Below are positions 10,680 to 18,335 of a stretch of 64,000 bases of DNA, in pieces (position 1 is the stretch's first letter; each line of letters starts with the position of its first letter). The notes under the pieces are model-generated. The model searched no databases. It was not told the DNA's origin and saw only the letters and a program-made list of their open reading frames with translations. Both the position numbers and the translations under genes were made by a program. The DNA comes from Acidimicrobiaceae bacterium (GTDB lineage Bacteria > Actinomycetota > Acidimicrobiia > Acidimicrobiales > MedAcidi-G1). The stretch lies in the NCBI GenBank assembly GCA_002687745.1, contig NZBE01000003.1:66230-130229 (forward strand), read 5' to 3'.

Positions 10680-11365
10680 TCGGGGCGTCCGGTCACCACC
10701 GGCAGGGCCAGCTGCGGACGGTCGGAACGCTTCAACTCGGAGAATGTCGAGAAGCGGGCGAGGGTCAACGCTGCGTCGAACAGCTCCAGGCACCCATCGT
10801 CGGTCTCCGGTACCGACGAGATGACAGGCCCGAAGAACGACGGCCCGTCGGGCGGGTCGATGCTCAGGATCGGTGTGCCGACGTCCCGGCCGGTACGTCC
10901 CACGGCGTCCTCGGTTCCAGCCCGAAGGATGGCGTCGAGCGAGGCATCATCGGCAGCAGCCGCGTACGAGGTGTCGAACCCCGCCGCCTCCAGGACCGCA
11001 CACAGGTGCTCAGGGGTTCCGACCTGTGCACGCAGGTCCTCACCCGGTTCGGGAACCCTGTGCCAGATGGACCGCCCGAACGCCTCGTAGAGCGGGCCCA
11101 TGGCCGGAGCCCCATGGTCGTTCCTGACCGCCGCAGCCACCCGAAGCATCCGGCGGCCACGGTTGTGACCCTCCCTGTAGCCCTCGGGGAACTCGGCCTC
11201 GTAGTCGCGTTCCTCGTTCAGGATCGACAGGTTGATGAACCGCCACTCCACGTCAATGTCACGAAGGGCCGCCACCCGACGCAGCCACAGCGAGGTCATC
11301 CACGCGAACGGGCAGATCGGATCCCAGAAGAACTCGATCCTCTTGACTGTTCCTGTGTCACCCAT
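10676..11365 (-). CDS. DsbA-fold protein related to mycothiol-dependent nitroreductase
   Basis: This 229-residue protein strongly resembles Mycobacterium tuberculosis Rv2466c as I remember it: an active-site segment near the amino terminus (FFWDPICPFAWMTS), then NLSILNEERD, PEGYREG, GPLYEAFG, DVGTP, FFGPVIS and FELKRS in the same order. Rv2466c is a thioredoxin-fold, mycothiol-linked reductase of nitro compounds. Its CPWC motif is CPFA here (Cys18), so the resolving cysteine is missing and only a monothiol mechanism is possible. The ATG has a GAGGGG ribosome binding site. A 2-hydroxychromene-2-carboxylate isomerase-like role is the main alternative. Confidence 0.8.
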   Translation of the reverse strand: MGDTGTVKRIEFFWDPICPFAWMTSLWLRRVAALRDIDVEWRFINLSILNEERDYEAEFPEGYREGHNRGRRMLRVAAAVRNDHGAPAMGPLYEAFGRSIWHRVPEPGEDLRAQVGTPEHLCAVLEAAGFDTSYAAAADDASLDAILRAGTEDAVGRTGRDVGTPILSIDPPDGPSFFGPVISSVPETDDGCLELFDAALTLARFSTFSELKRSDRPQLALPVVTGRPD

Positions 11366-11483
11366 CGTCCATCCCCTCTTCTCACAGCCTCACACGGAAC
11401 TCCACCCACCGACCATCCCGGAACCCCAGCCGGCCCCGAAATGTTCCCTGTGCCTCACGCCTGCCTCTCGCCCAACTGTTCGA

Positions 11484-12395
11484 CTAACCAAGTAGCGGGT
11501 CTGCCCAGTTTCCCGCCGCCCAGACGGCCGCTGCAGCGAATACGACCGCTGAAACGACGGTGAGTGCTGACCCAACAGACCGTGGCGCCCTGCGGCGGTC
11601 CGCCTCGTCGACCATCCAGGCCACAACCGCTCCACCGATGAGGCCACCCACATGCCCACCGAGGCTTATGCCGGGTCGGCTCACCGTGAACACGAGGTTG
11701 ATGGCGACCAGGCCACCGACACCTGAACTCCACGGGTTGATGCCCCGCCTGAGCTGGTGCACGAGCGTGGCCCCCATCAGACCGAAGACCGCTCCGGATG
11801 CACCCACGGTCAACGCCAACGGATCGAGCAGCATTACGCCCAGGGACCCGGCGGCCAACGACGCCGCGTAAAGGCCCACGAACCGACCGGGGCCGTGCAG
11901 TCGCTCCAACTGGTGGCCGAGCATCCACGCCAGGAACATGTTGAACACCAGGTGCAGCAGCCCGCCGTGGAGAAACGCACCCGTCGCCAGCCGCCACCAC
12001 TCCCCCTCGGCGATGCCGATGTGGACGATGGTGAAACCGTCGCGTACCCGGCCGTACCCGAGCAGTCCGAAGTCGATCGTGGCGTTGCCTCCGCCACCCG
12101 CCAGCGAACCACCTGAGACGAGGGTCGCCAGGAAGGCTGCCAGGTTCAGGCCGATGATCGCCGTCGTTGCACTGCGGCCGTCATCATGGCGCATGCCGGC
12201 GGAACCGGCTGTTCGCCGGCGTGGGCGATGCGGGCGTCCTGCGACGATGGGCCCGGCGCACTCGGGGCAGTGGAACCCGACCGAGGCAGTGTGCATGCAC
12301 TCCCCGCAGATCACCCGGTCGCACCGTTGGCAGCGCACGCCGGCCCGCCGCTCAGGGTGCCAGGCGCAGGTGTCGCCGTGAATCGGGGTACTCAC
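11484..12395 (-). CDS. Rhomboid-family intramembrane serine protease with amino-terminal zinc finger
   Basis: A 303-residue protein. Residues 8-45 form a B-box-like zinc finger with Cys/His pairs (CAWHPER, CQRC, CGEC, CPEC). The rest is a rhomboid core of about six to seven membrane helices. The catalytic serine is in GASGAVFG and the catalytic histidine in LGGHVGG; the loop-1 region (EWWRLATGAFLHGGLLHL) with its HxxxH-like pattern is also intact, so protease activity is expected. The open frame extends far upstream through the enoyl-CoA hydratase gene in another frame; the real start is the GTG seven bases after a TACCGT box. The substrate is unknown. Confidence 0.88.
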   Translation of the reverse strand: MSTPIHGDTCAWHPERRAGVRCQRCDRVICGECMHTASVGFHCPECAGPIVAGRPHRPRRRTAGSAGMRHDDGRSATTAIIGLNLAAFLATLVSGGSLAGGGGNATIDFGLLGYGRVRDGFTIVHIGIAEGEWWRLATGAFLHGGLLHLVFNMFLAWMLGHQLERLHGPGRFVGLYAASLAAGSLGVMLLDPLALTVGASGAVFGLMGATLVHQLRRGINPWSSGVGGLVAINLVFTVSRPGISLGGHVGGLIGGAVVAWMVDEADRRRAPRSVGSALTVVSAVVFAAAAVWAAGNWADPLLG

Positions 12396-12402
12396 CGGCC
12401 GC

Positions 12403-12408
12403 ACGGTA
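12403..12408 (-). promoter_or_regulatory. -10 element of the rhomboid gene
   Basis: TACCGT, seven bases before the GTG at 12395. It fixes the start and excludes the long upstream extension of the frame. Confidence 0.5.
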
Positions 12409-12450
12409 CCGGCAGCGGGTCTCCGCCCGATGGCGGGGCCGGGATGAAGA

Positions 12451-13263
12451 TCAGGTGCCGGTGAAGCCGGCTCTGCCGGGACCGTGTTCGAAGAACGAGG
12501 CGACACCGGCCGTGGCGTCATCTGTGTCGAACAGGTCGACGAACAGGTCGTATTCGAGGTTGATGCCGTCGGCGAGGCTTCCCTCAAGGCCTCCGTCGAC
12601 GGCCCGCTTGGCCGCTCGGAGCGCCACGCGCGGCCCCCTGGCGTAGGCCGATGCACGCTCGACGGCACGTTCAAGCACCTGGTCGTCGGGAACCACCTCA
12701 TCGACCCAGCCGACTGCCAGGGCCTCGGCAGCCGGCACCTGTGCTCCGCTGAAGATGAACTCCTTGGCCTTCGCGGGGCCGACGAGCCGTGCAAGGCGCT
12801 GAGTGCCCCCGCCACCGGGGATGATGCCGAGCAGGATCTCGGGTTGCCCGAGTACCGCACCCTCGCCGGCGATGCGGAAGTCGCAGCACATTGCCAGCTC
12901 GGCTCCACCGCCGAGGGCGAAGCCGTTGACCGCGGCGATGGTCGGACAGGGTACGGCCGAAAGCGCGTTGAACGAGGCCAGGAAGGCCTCGGCCAGGGGC
13001 ACCCGGGTGGCTTCATCGACGAAGTCGCTGATCTCGGCACCAGCGGCAAAGTGGCGGCCGCCGCCCGTGACAACCAGTGCTCCGGGGGGATCGTCGATAC
13101 AGGCCTCGGCGACCCGACCGAGTTCGTTGAGCAGGTCTGCGTTGAGGGCGTTCACCTTGGGGCGGTTGAGGGTAACGACCACCACGTCGCCACCCCAGCC
13201 ACTCTTCCCGCCGGGTTCACCGGCCAGGTGACGCTCGATGCTGATCAGCTTGAGGTCGTCCAC
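12451..13263 (-). CDS. Enoyl-CoA hydratase/isomerase family protein
   Basis: A 270-residue crotonase-fold enzyme, most likely hydrating 2-enoyl-CoA in fatty-acid beta-oxidation. Visible family blocks are the oxyanion-hole strand HFAAGAEISDF, NGFALGGGAELAMCCDFRIA and GQPEILLGIIPGGGGTQRL, which carries the acidic catalytic residue. The GTG start follows the stop of the upstream NifU-like gene by two bases (TGACCGTG), so the two are co-transcribed although their functions differ. Substrate chain length cannot be told; other crotonase activities (isomerase, hydrolase) remain possible. Confidence 0.9.
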   Translation of the reverse strand: MDDLKLISIERHLAGEPGGKSGWGGDVVVVTLNRPKVNALNADLLNELGRVAEACIDDPPGALVVTGGGRHFAAGAEISDFVDEATRVPLAEAFLASFNALSAVPCPTIAAVNGFALGGGAELAMCCDFRIAGEGAVLGQPEILLGIIPGGGGTQRLARLVGPAKAKEFIFSGAQVPAAEALAVGWVDEVVPDDQVLERAVERASAYARGPRVALRAAKRAVDGGLEGSLADGINLEYDLFVDLFDTDDATAGVASFFEHGPGRAGFTGT

Positions 13264-13265
13264 GG

Positions 13266-13568
13266 TCAGAGGCTCACTGACGTACCGTCGTCGACGAGCG
13301 TGTCTCCCACGTTGACCACCCTGGCCACCGCTGGAACGCGGTCCCTGAGGATCCGTTCGATGCCCGCCTTGAGGGTCTGGTCGGAGGCCGGGCAGCTGAC
13401 ACAGGCACCCATCAGCTCAACGGTCACCTCACCTGTTGCCTCGTCGACCCCGTGAAGCTGGATGTCGCCCTCGTCGGCCTGGATGGCCGGCCTGATGATG
13501 TCGATGACCTTCTGGACGGCGACGAGAAGGTCGCCGGTCGGAGTCTCAGCGGTCGTCCCCAGGCTCAT
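13266..13568 (-). CDS. NifU-like Fe-S scaffold domain protein
   Basis: A 100-residue protein consisting of the NifU carboxy-terminal domain, which binds a transient [4Fe-4S] cluster and passes it to target proteins. The metal-binding CxxC is in MGACVSCPASDQTLKAGIE. The frame is open 16 codons upstream, but the ATG at 13568 matches domain length and lies six bases after a GAGACT hexamer. It is co-transcribed with enoyl-CoA hydratase. A cysteine desulfurase that could supply sulfur is encoded 4 kb away. Confidence 0.9.
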   Translation of the reverse strand: MSLGTTAETPTGDLLVAVQKVIDIIRPAIQADEGDIQLHGVDEATGEVTVELMGACVSCPASDQTLKAGIERILRDRVPAVARVVNVGDTLVDDGTSVSL

Positions 13569-13574
13569 GGCCGC

Positions 13575-13580
13575 AGTCTC
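13575..13580 (-). promoter_or_regulatory. Possible -10 element of the NifU-like gene
   Basis: GAGACT, six bases before the ATG at 13568. It has the common spacing but lacks the leading T of TANNNT. Confidence 0.3.
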
Positions 13581-13632
13581 GCAGCACCGGCCACCGTCCC
13601 CACCCTCGGGCCGCATCAGAAACCTGCCGACC

Positions 13633-13638
13633 TAGATT
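13633..13638 (+). promoter_or_regulatory. -10 element of the 61-residue membrane protein gene
   Basis: TAGATT followed after six bases by ATG (13645). It is the main evidence that this small frame is a gene. Confidence 0.6.
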
Positions 13639-13644
13639 GACTGC

Positions 13645-13830
13645 ATGATCCCCGAAACGGTCGGCCGGCTGGGCGTTCTGGCCCACCAGGGAGGTTGGGA
13701 CGAGATCCTGCTGGTAGCCCTACCCATGTGTGTGCTGGCCGGCCTGCTCTGGATGGCCGATCGTCGGGCCCGCCGACTCGGAAGGTCAGCAGAACACGGG
13801 TCGGGAACCGATCAGCCCGGTTCCGAGTAG
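13645..13830 (+). CDS. Small single-pass membrane protein of unknown function
   Basis: A 61-residue protein with one membrane helix (about residues 20-37, ILLVALPMCVLAGLLWM) followed by an arginine-rich stretch (DRRARRLGR) that would place the tail in the cytoplasm. It has no recognisable family. Support for coding comes from a well-placed TAGATT box six bases before the ATG. Its last 19 bases overlap the 3' end of murA on the opposite strand. A chance frame is possible but less likely given the promoter. Confidence 0.6.
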   Translation: MIPETVGRLGVLAHQGGWDEILLVALPMCVLAGLLWMADRRARRLGRSAEHGSGTDQPGSE

Positions 13831-15098
13831 CTCACCTCGGCACCCAGGGACGCCAGGTTTCCCACAAGGTCCTGGTAGCCGCGCTCAACGTGGTGGGCGT
13901 CGCCGATCGTCGTCTCCCCGTCGGCAACCAGGCCGGCGATGACCAGGGCAGCGCCCGCACGGATGTCAGGGGCCCGCACCGGGGCTCCCGAAAGTGACCC
14001 CACACCCCTGATGACCGCATGGTGACCCTCAGCGCGTATGTCGGCCCCCATGCGCACCAACTCGTCTATGTAGCGGAACCGACCACCGAACACGTTCTCG
14101 GTGACGATCCCCACGCTGTCGCCGACGGCCAGCAGCGTCACCAGAAGCGGCTGGTAGTCGGTGGCCACACCCGGATACGGAAGCGTCGCCACGTCGACGG
14201 ACCGTGGGCGACCCGATGCCGTCACCATCAGGCCTTCGGCAGATGGCGAGATGTGCAGGCCCATCTCCCCCAGTTTCAAGAGCAGCATCTCCATGTGCTC
14301 CGGTCTGGCTCCGACAACCTCGACCTCGCCTCCGGCCATGCCAACCGCCGCCATGTAGGTAGCGGCCTCGATCCGGTCCGGTACAACGGTGTGTTCCACC
14401 GCCTCCAGCCCCTCGACGCCCCCGATCGTGATAGTGGAGGTGCCGGCACCCGCCACCTTGCCACCCATTGCATTCAAGAACGCGGCCAGGTCGGCGATCT
14501 CGGGTTCACGGGCCGCGTTCTCTATCACTGTCTCGCCACGGGCCAGGACCGCCGCCATCAACAGGTTCTCCGTGGCACCGACACTCGGATACGGCAGCAG
14601 CACCGTGGATCCGACAAGGCGGTCAGCACTACCCTCGATGTAGCCGTGGCTGGTGGTGAACGTGGCCCCCAGTTCCTCGAGGCCCCGAAGGTGCATATCG
14701 ATCGGGCGGTGGCCGAAGTCGTCGCCGCCGGGAACCGAGACCCTGGCGGTTCCCAAACGGCCCAACAGGGGACCCAGCACCACAATGGAGGCACGCATCC
14801 GCTCGACCAGCTCGTAGGGCGCCTCAGGTGTGACCGTCTCGGGCACGTCAACGGTGACGACGTCTCCCTCCTGGAAGACGGTGACGCCCATCTGCTCGAG
14901 CAGTTCACCCATCCACCGGACGTCGGCAATCCGGGGAACGCCACGGAGCGTGAACCTGCCCGGCGCCAGCAGGGTGGCCGCCATCAGCTTGAGCGCCGAG
15001 TTCTTGGCACCCGAGACCGTCACGGTCCCGGACAGCGGCCCGGACTGCCGGACATGTATGAAGGTTGGCCCGTCAACCGGGGAAGCGCCGTTCACCAC
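13812..15098 (-). CDS. murA: UDP-N-acetylglucosamine 1-carboxyvinyltransferase MurA
   Basis: First committed enzyme of peptidoglycan synthesis: transfers enolpyruvate from PEP to UDP-GlcNAc in the cytoplasm. The 428-residue protein has the two-lobed EPSP-synthase fold, with SGAKNSALKL near 29-38 and the active-site loop VPGGDDFGHRPIDMH. The residue after GG is Asp126, where most bacteria have the fosfomycin-alkylated Cys; the same Asp is known in mycobacterial MurA and gives intrinsic fosfomycin resistance. The start may be the second GTG (15095), which lies six bases after a CATACT -10; the first GTG (15098) lies only three bases after it. Divergent from the MFS gene. Confidence 0.96.
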   Translation of the reverse strand: MVNGASPVDGPTFIHVRQSGPLSGTVTVSGAKNSALKLMAATLLAPGRFTLRGVPRIADVRWMGELLEQMGVTVFQEGDVVTVDVPETVTPEAPYELVERMRASIVVLGPLLGRLGTARVSVPGGDDFGHRPIDMHLRGLEELGATFTTSHGYIEGSADRLVGSTVLLPYPSVGATENLLMAAVLARGETVIENAAREPEIADLAAFLNAMGGKVAGAGTSTITIGGVEGLEAVEHTVVPDRIEAATYMAAVGMAGGEVEVVGARPEHMEMLLLKLGEMGLHISPSAEGLMVTASGRPRSVDVATLPYPGVATDYQPLLVTLLAVGDSVGIVTENVFGGRFRYIDELVRMGADIRAEGHHAVIRGVGSLSGAPVRAPDIRAGAALVIAGLVADGETTIGDAHHVERGYQDLVGNLASLGAEVSYSEPG

Positions 15099-15101
15099 CT
15101 A

Positions 15102-15109
15102 AGTATGCT
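15102..15109. promoter_or_regulatory. Overlapping divergent -10 elements of murA and the MFS gene
   Basis: AGTATGCT reads as CATACT on the minus strand (15102-15107, six bases before the second GTG of murA) and TATGCT on the plus strand (15104-15109, for the MFS gene). The two hexamers share four bases, so only one polymerase could occupy the site at a time. Confidence 0.45.
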
Positions 15110-15163
15110 GCGCCCCCGACCTGACCGGAAGGCAACCCCATCAACAAGCCAGCACACAACCTC

Positions 15164-16675
15164 GTGGTGGAACACCTCGTGGACGATGCCGGGCTGGCCG
15201 AACTGCGCACCCGACGCGACGACCTGGTCGGCGAGACCGACCTCGGCGGTGACAGCTTCGGCCTGACAGACGGACCGTTCGAACACTACGAACGCACGCT
15301 TGAGGTCCGGTCCGACGGCCAGAACCATCGGGTGGTCGAACGCTTCAGCTACAGGATGGCCATGCCCGTCTGGTGGATCGCCTTCTGGTGGCCCATGCGT
15401 CACGGCCTGCGACACCGCTCAAACCCGTGGTGGGCGCCACCCGACCGCCTGGACGCCCGCGCGGCCAGGGTCCTCAGCCTCCTCGCGCTGATACAGGTCG
15501 TCGACGGCTACCTGGGAACCGTCATAACCCAGACCATCACGTTCGCGGCCGACGAGTTCGACCGGGGCGACACCGCCCAGGGCCTCACACTTGCCCTTGT
15601 ACGCCTCGGGATCATCGTTGCCCTGGCCGTAGTGGCCCTCGCCGACCGGAAGGGGCGACGCAACCTGCTCATGGGTGCCGCCGCCACAGCCGTTGTGACA
15701 ACCGCGCTGGGTGCCGCCTCGCCGGGGCTCTGGTTCCTCGGCGGCACCCAGATGGTCGCCAGGGGCCTCACCATGGGAATGGGAATCCTCATAGGCGTGT
15801 TCGCCGCCGAGGAACTGCCCCGCGGCTCGCGTGCCTACGGGGTGAGCATCCTTACCCTCGCCGCCGCCTTCGGGGCCGGCATGGCCGTCTGGGTCCTGCC
15901 GGTGGCCGACCTCTCCGAGCGGGGCTGGCGAATCGTGTACCTGGTGCCGCTGCTGACACTCCCGGGCCTTGTGGCGGTTGCCCGACGCCTACCCGAGTCG
16001 AGGCGCTTCTCGGCCAACAGGCCGGCCGCCGGCCCAGCCAGGTTGCTCAGGCCGGCCAGCCGGTCGGCCGAACACCGGAGGCTGCTGCTGCTGGCTGTCA
16101 CCGCCTTCCTGCTCCTGGTGTTCGCCGCCCCGGCCAGCCAATTCCAGAACGACTTCCTGAAGGACCATCGCGACTACAGCGCCTCAGGAATCGCCCTGTT
16201 CACCCTGTTCACGTCGACCCCGGCCGGAATCGGGATCTTCGCCGCCGGACGGCTGGCCGACACCCGTGGACGGAGAGGCGTGGGCGCCACAGGCCTCGTG
16301 GGCGGCACCCTGTTCATCGTCTCGAGCTACTACCTCTCAGGTGGCCTCATGTGGGCGGGCCACCTGGTGGGAGTGGTGCTGGGCGCCCTGACCGTGGCGC
16401 TCGGCGTCTACGGCCCGGAACTGTTCTCCACGACGCATCGGGCCAGGGCCAACGGCATCATCGTGGCCCTCGGCGTGCTCGGCAGCGCAACGGGGCTGAT
16501 TCTCGTCGGAGCCATCGTCGACCGCCTCGACAACTACGGGCACGCCCTTGCAATCGTCGGCATCGGGCCCATGCTTGCCGCCGCACTGGTGATGGCCCGG
16601 TTCCCCGAAACTGCACGGGTCGAGTTGGAGACGCTGAACCCCGACGACTCCCCCCTGGCCGAACCGCCCGACTAG
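15164..16675 (+). CDS. Major facilitator superfamily transporter
   Basis: A 503-residue membrane protein with about twelve helices. An unusually long hydrophilic amino terminus (about 70 residues) precedes the first segments (WWIAFWWPM, then VLSLLALIQVVDGYLG). The MFS loop signature is recognisable as ALADRKGRRNLLMG after helix 2 and GRLADTRGRRGVGATG in the second half. Substrate is unknown. The start is uncertain: I use the GTG at 15164, but the only good Shine-Dalgarno (GGAAGG, 15127-15132) lies 7 bases before a non-standard ATC codon at 15140 in the same frame. Its TAG stop shares the four bases CTAG with the stop of the opposing hydrolase gene. Confidence 0.85.
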   Translation: MVEHLVDDAGLAELRTRRDDLVGETDLGGDSFGLTDGPFEHYERTLEVRSDGQNHRVVERFSYRMAMPVWWIAFWWPMRHGLRHRSNPWWAPPDRLDARAARVLSLLALIQVVDGYLGTVITQTITFAADEFDRGDTAQGLTLALVRLGIIVALAVVALADRKGRRNLLMGAAATAVVTTALGAASPGLWFLGGTQMVARGLTMGMGILIGVFAAEELPRGSRAYGVSILTLAAAFGAGMAVWVLPVADLSERGWRIVYLVPLLTLPGLVAVARRLPESRRFSANRPAAGPARLLRPASRSAEHRRLLLLAVTAFLLLVFAAPASQFQNDFLKDHRDYSASGIALFTLFTSTPAGIGIFAAGRLADTRGRRGVGATGLVGGTLFIVSSYYLSGGLMWAGHLVGVVLGALTVALGVYGPELFSTTHRARANGIIVALGVLGSATGLILVGAIVDRLDNYGHALAIVGIGPMLAAALVMARFPETARVELETLNPDDSPLAEPPD

Positions 16676-17232
16676 AGACCGGCGAGCCAGCCCTCGACGG
16701 CGTCACACACGTCCGCCTCGGCATTCCGCAGGTCGTGACGCTTCCCGGGGACCCAGACCGTGGTGACCGGACCCGAGATGGCCGGCAGGTGCTCGGCGAA
16801 CTCGTCGGGCGAACCGAACTCGTCACGGTCCCCCGACACGAACAGGCACGGAACCTCGATGTCGGGAAAGTGCTCCACCCTCAGCTTCTCAGGCTTGCGG
16901 GCCGGGTGCAGCGGGTAGCAGATGAGCACCAGGCCCGCAGCAGGAAGGCCGCCGGCGACAGCCATCGAACAGATCCGGCCGCCCATGCTGCGTCCACCCA
17001 GAACCAGGGCACTGGATTCGACGCCCATACCTGAGGCCATCGCGGCAACACCCGCACAAACCTCGTCGACCAGCTTCGGCGCCCTGTCAGGGAAAGGCCT
17101 GGCCGCTGTCCGGTAGGCAAAGTCCATGCGCTCTACCGGCAACGGTGACAGGCGTTCCTCGAGGGCTACCAGGCCCGCCTGGTCACGGTTGGACCCGGCA
17201 CCGGGGGTCAGGAAGAGACCGGCTGGTGGCAT
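16672..17232 (-). CDS. Alpha/beta hydrolase (KANL3/Tex30-like, dienelactone hydrolase fold)
   Basis: A 186-residue minimal alpha/beta hydrolase. The opening FLTPGAGSNRDQAG, the nucleophile elbow GGRSMGGRI with its serine, the late acidic residue in GDRDEFG and the histidine in PGKRHDL fit a complete Ser-Asp-His triad. The family contains small poorly characterised esterases; the natural substrate is unknown. The ATG at 17232 lies exactly six bases after a TACCAT hexamer, which rejects the longer upstream frame. It is divergent from the desaturase gene. Confidence 0.8.
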   Translation of the reverse strand: MPPAGLFLTPGAGSNRDQAGLVALEERLSPLPVERMDFAYRTAARPFPDRAPKLVDEVCAGVAAMASGMGVESSALVLGGRSMGGRICSMAVAGGLPAAGLVLICYPLHPARKPEKLRVEHFPDIEVPCLFVSGDRDEFGSPDEFAEHLPAISGPVTTVWVPGKRHDLRNAEADVCDAVEGWLAGL

Positions 17233-17238
17233 CCGGCG

Positions 17239-17244
17239 ATGGTA
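17239..17244 (-). promoter_or_regulatory. -10 element of the alpha/beta hydrolase gene
   Basis: TACCAT six bases before the ATG at 17232. Confidence 0.5.
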
Positions 17245-17276
17245 GACGCGACCCGGCGTGGATCCGGAGCCACGGG

Positions 17277-17282
17277 TAGCCT
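17277..17282 (+). promoter_or_regulatory. -10 element of the desaturase gene
   Basis: TAGCCT six bases before the ATG at 17289, on the opposite strand from the hydrolase promoter and 33 bases away from it. Confidence 0.55.
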
Positions 17283-17288
17283 CGCCCC

Positions 17289-18284
17289 ATGGCCGACAAC
17301 GGTGACCACGACAGGCTGGTCTCAACCATGACCGGGGGCATGGCACCCGACCCTGCACCCTTCAACGGGAGCGACCGACTCCATGCCGACGGCCGCCCCA
17401 AAGGCGACTTCCGTGATCAGCTGAGGAACGTCCCCGTGGCCCGCAACATCGTCACGGTGGCGACAACCGCTGCCCTGCCGGTTCTCGTGGTCTGGGCAGC
17501 CGTCACCCTCAGTCACCCCGTGGCGTGGTTGCTGGCGGTTCCGGCAATGGCACTGGCCCAGAACCGCCTGTTCATCCTGCACCACGAGGCCGCCCACCGG
17601 GTGCTGTTCCCGAACCGGCGCCTCAACGACCTCGTGGGAATAACCCTCATCGGCTGGTTGACGTTCGGAACCGGCAGCCACGGCTACCGCCTGGGCCACG
17701 TCCAGCACCACCGCGACGAGTTCGGCCCCAGGGAGCCCGACTTCCTGCTCTACTCCCTCTACCCGATCACCCGGGCGTCCATGCGCCGCAAGCTGGTGCG
17801 CGATGTTGCCGGCGTGTCTGCCTTCCGCATCGTGCGGCCCCGCTTCCAGCGCCTGGCCGAGCCGCGGCACCGGCGAATGACCCTCATGTTCCTTGCCGGC
17901 CAGGTACTCATAGCCACGGTGTTCTGGGCGTCCGGACGACCCTGGCTGTACCTGTTCCTGTGGGTGGTGCCGTGGGTGTTCGTGTACCAGGTGCTGAACC
18001 GGCTTCGGGCCATTGCCGAACACGGCGGCATGACCCGGTCAACCGACCGTCGACGGGCCAGCCGCCACGTTCGCCAGACCCCGCTGGCACAGGCGCTGCT
18101 GGTTCCCTGCAACGTCGGCTACCACGTCGCACACCACGTCGACCCGACGGTCCCCATGCGTCACCTTCCCAGACTGCACAGGGCCCTCGTAGAGGACGGC
18201 TACATCACCGAGGACCTGGCCTGGCCCTCGTACCGGGAGGTCTGGCGGGCCCAGCGGTCACGCCCGGCCGGGGCGACGGCCTGA
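17289..18284 (+). CDS. Membrane fatty acid desaturase/hydroxylase family protein
   Basis: A 331-residue integral membrane di-iron enzyme. The three histidine boxes that hold the iron pair are visible: HHEAAH in the first third, HVQHH about 40 residues later, and HVAHHVD in the last third. Between them lie four or so membrane helices. Such enzymes introduce double bonds or hydroxyls into acyl chains, or act on carotenoids or similar lipids; which substrate applies cannot be told. The amino-terminal 50 residues are hydrophilic. The ATG lies six bases after a TAGCCT box. A strong hairpin follows the gene. Confidence 0.9.
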   Translation: MADNGDHDRLVSTMTGGMAPDPAPFNGSDRLHADGRPKGDFRDQLRNVPVARNIVTVATTAALPVLVVWAAVTLSHPVAWLLAVPAMALAQNRLFILHHEAAHRVLFPNRRLNDLVGITLIGWLTFGTGSHGYRLGHVQHHRDEFGPREPDFLLYSLYPITRASMRRKLVRDVAGVSAFRIVRPRFQRLAEPRHRRMTLMFLAGQVLIATVFWASGRPWLYLFLWVVPWVFVYQVLNRLRAIAEHGGMTRSTDRRRASRHVRQTPLAQALLVPCNVGYHVAHHVDPTVPMRHLPRLHRALVEDGYITEDLAWPSYREVWRAQRSRPAGATA

Positions 18285-18288
18285 GGGA

Positions 18289-18326
18289 ACCCGCGGCGGG
18301 TCACATGCCTCCGGGCGTCCGGAGGC
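18289..18326. terminator. Double hairpin between convergent genes
   Basis: Two perfect inverted repeats in the 51-base gap after the desaturase: ACCCGC-G-GCGGGT (18289-18301) and GCCTCCGG-GCGT-CCGGAGGC (18307-18326). The second is an 8-bp stem with a 4-base loop, the strongest hairpin I found between convergent genes. It is probably a bidirectional terminator. Confidence 0.6.
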
Positions 18327-18335
18327 CCCAGCAGG

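Noticed and set aside
12396-13073. Upstream extension of the rhomboid frame
   Set aside because: It runs through the enoyl-CoA hydratase gene in another frame, and a TACCGT box marks the GTG at 12395 as the start.
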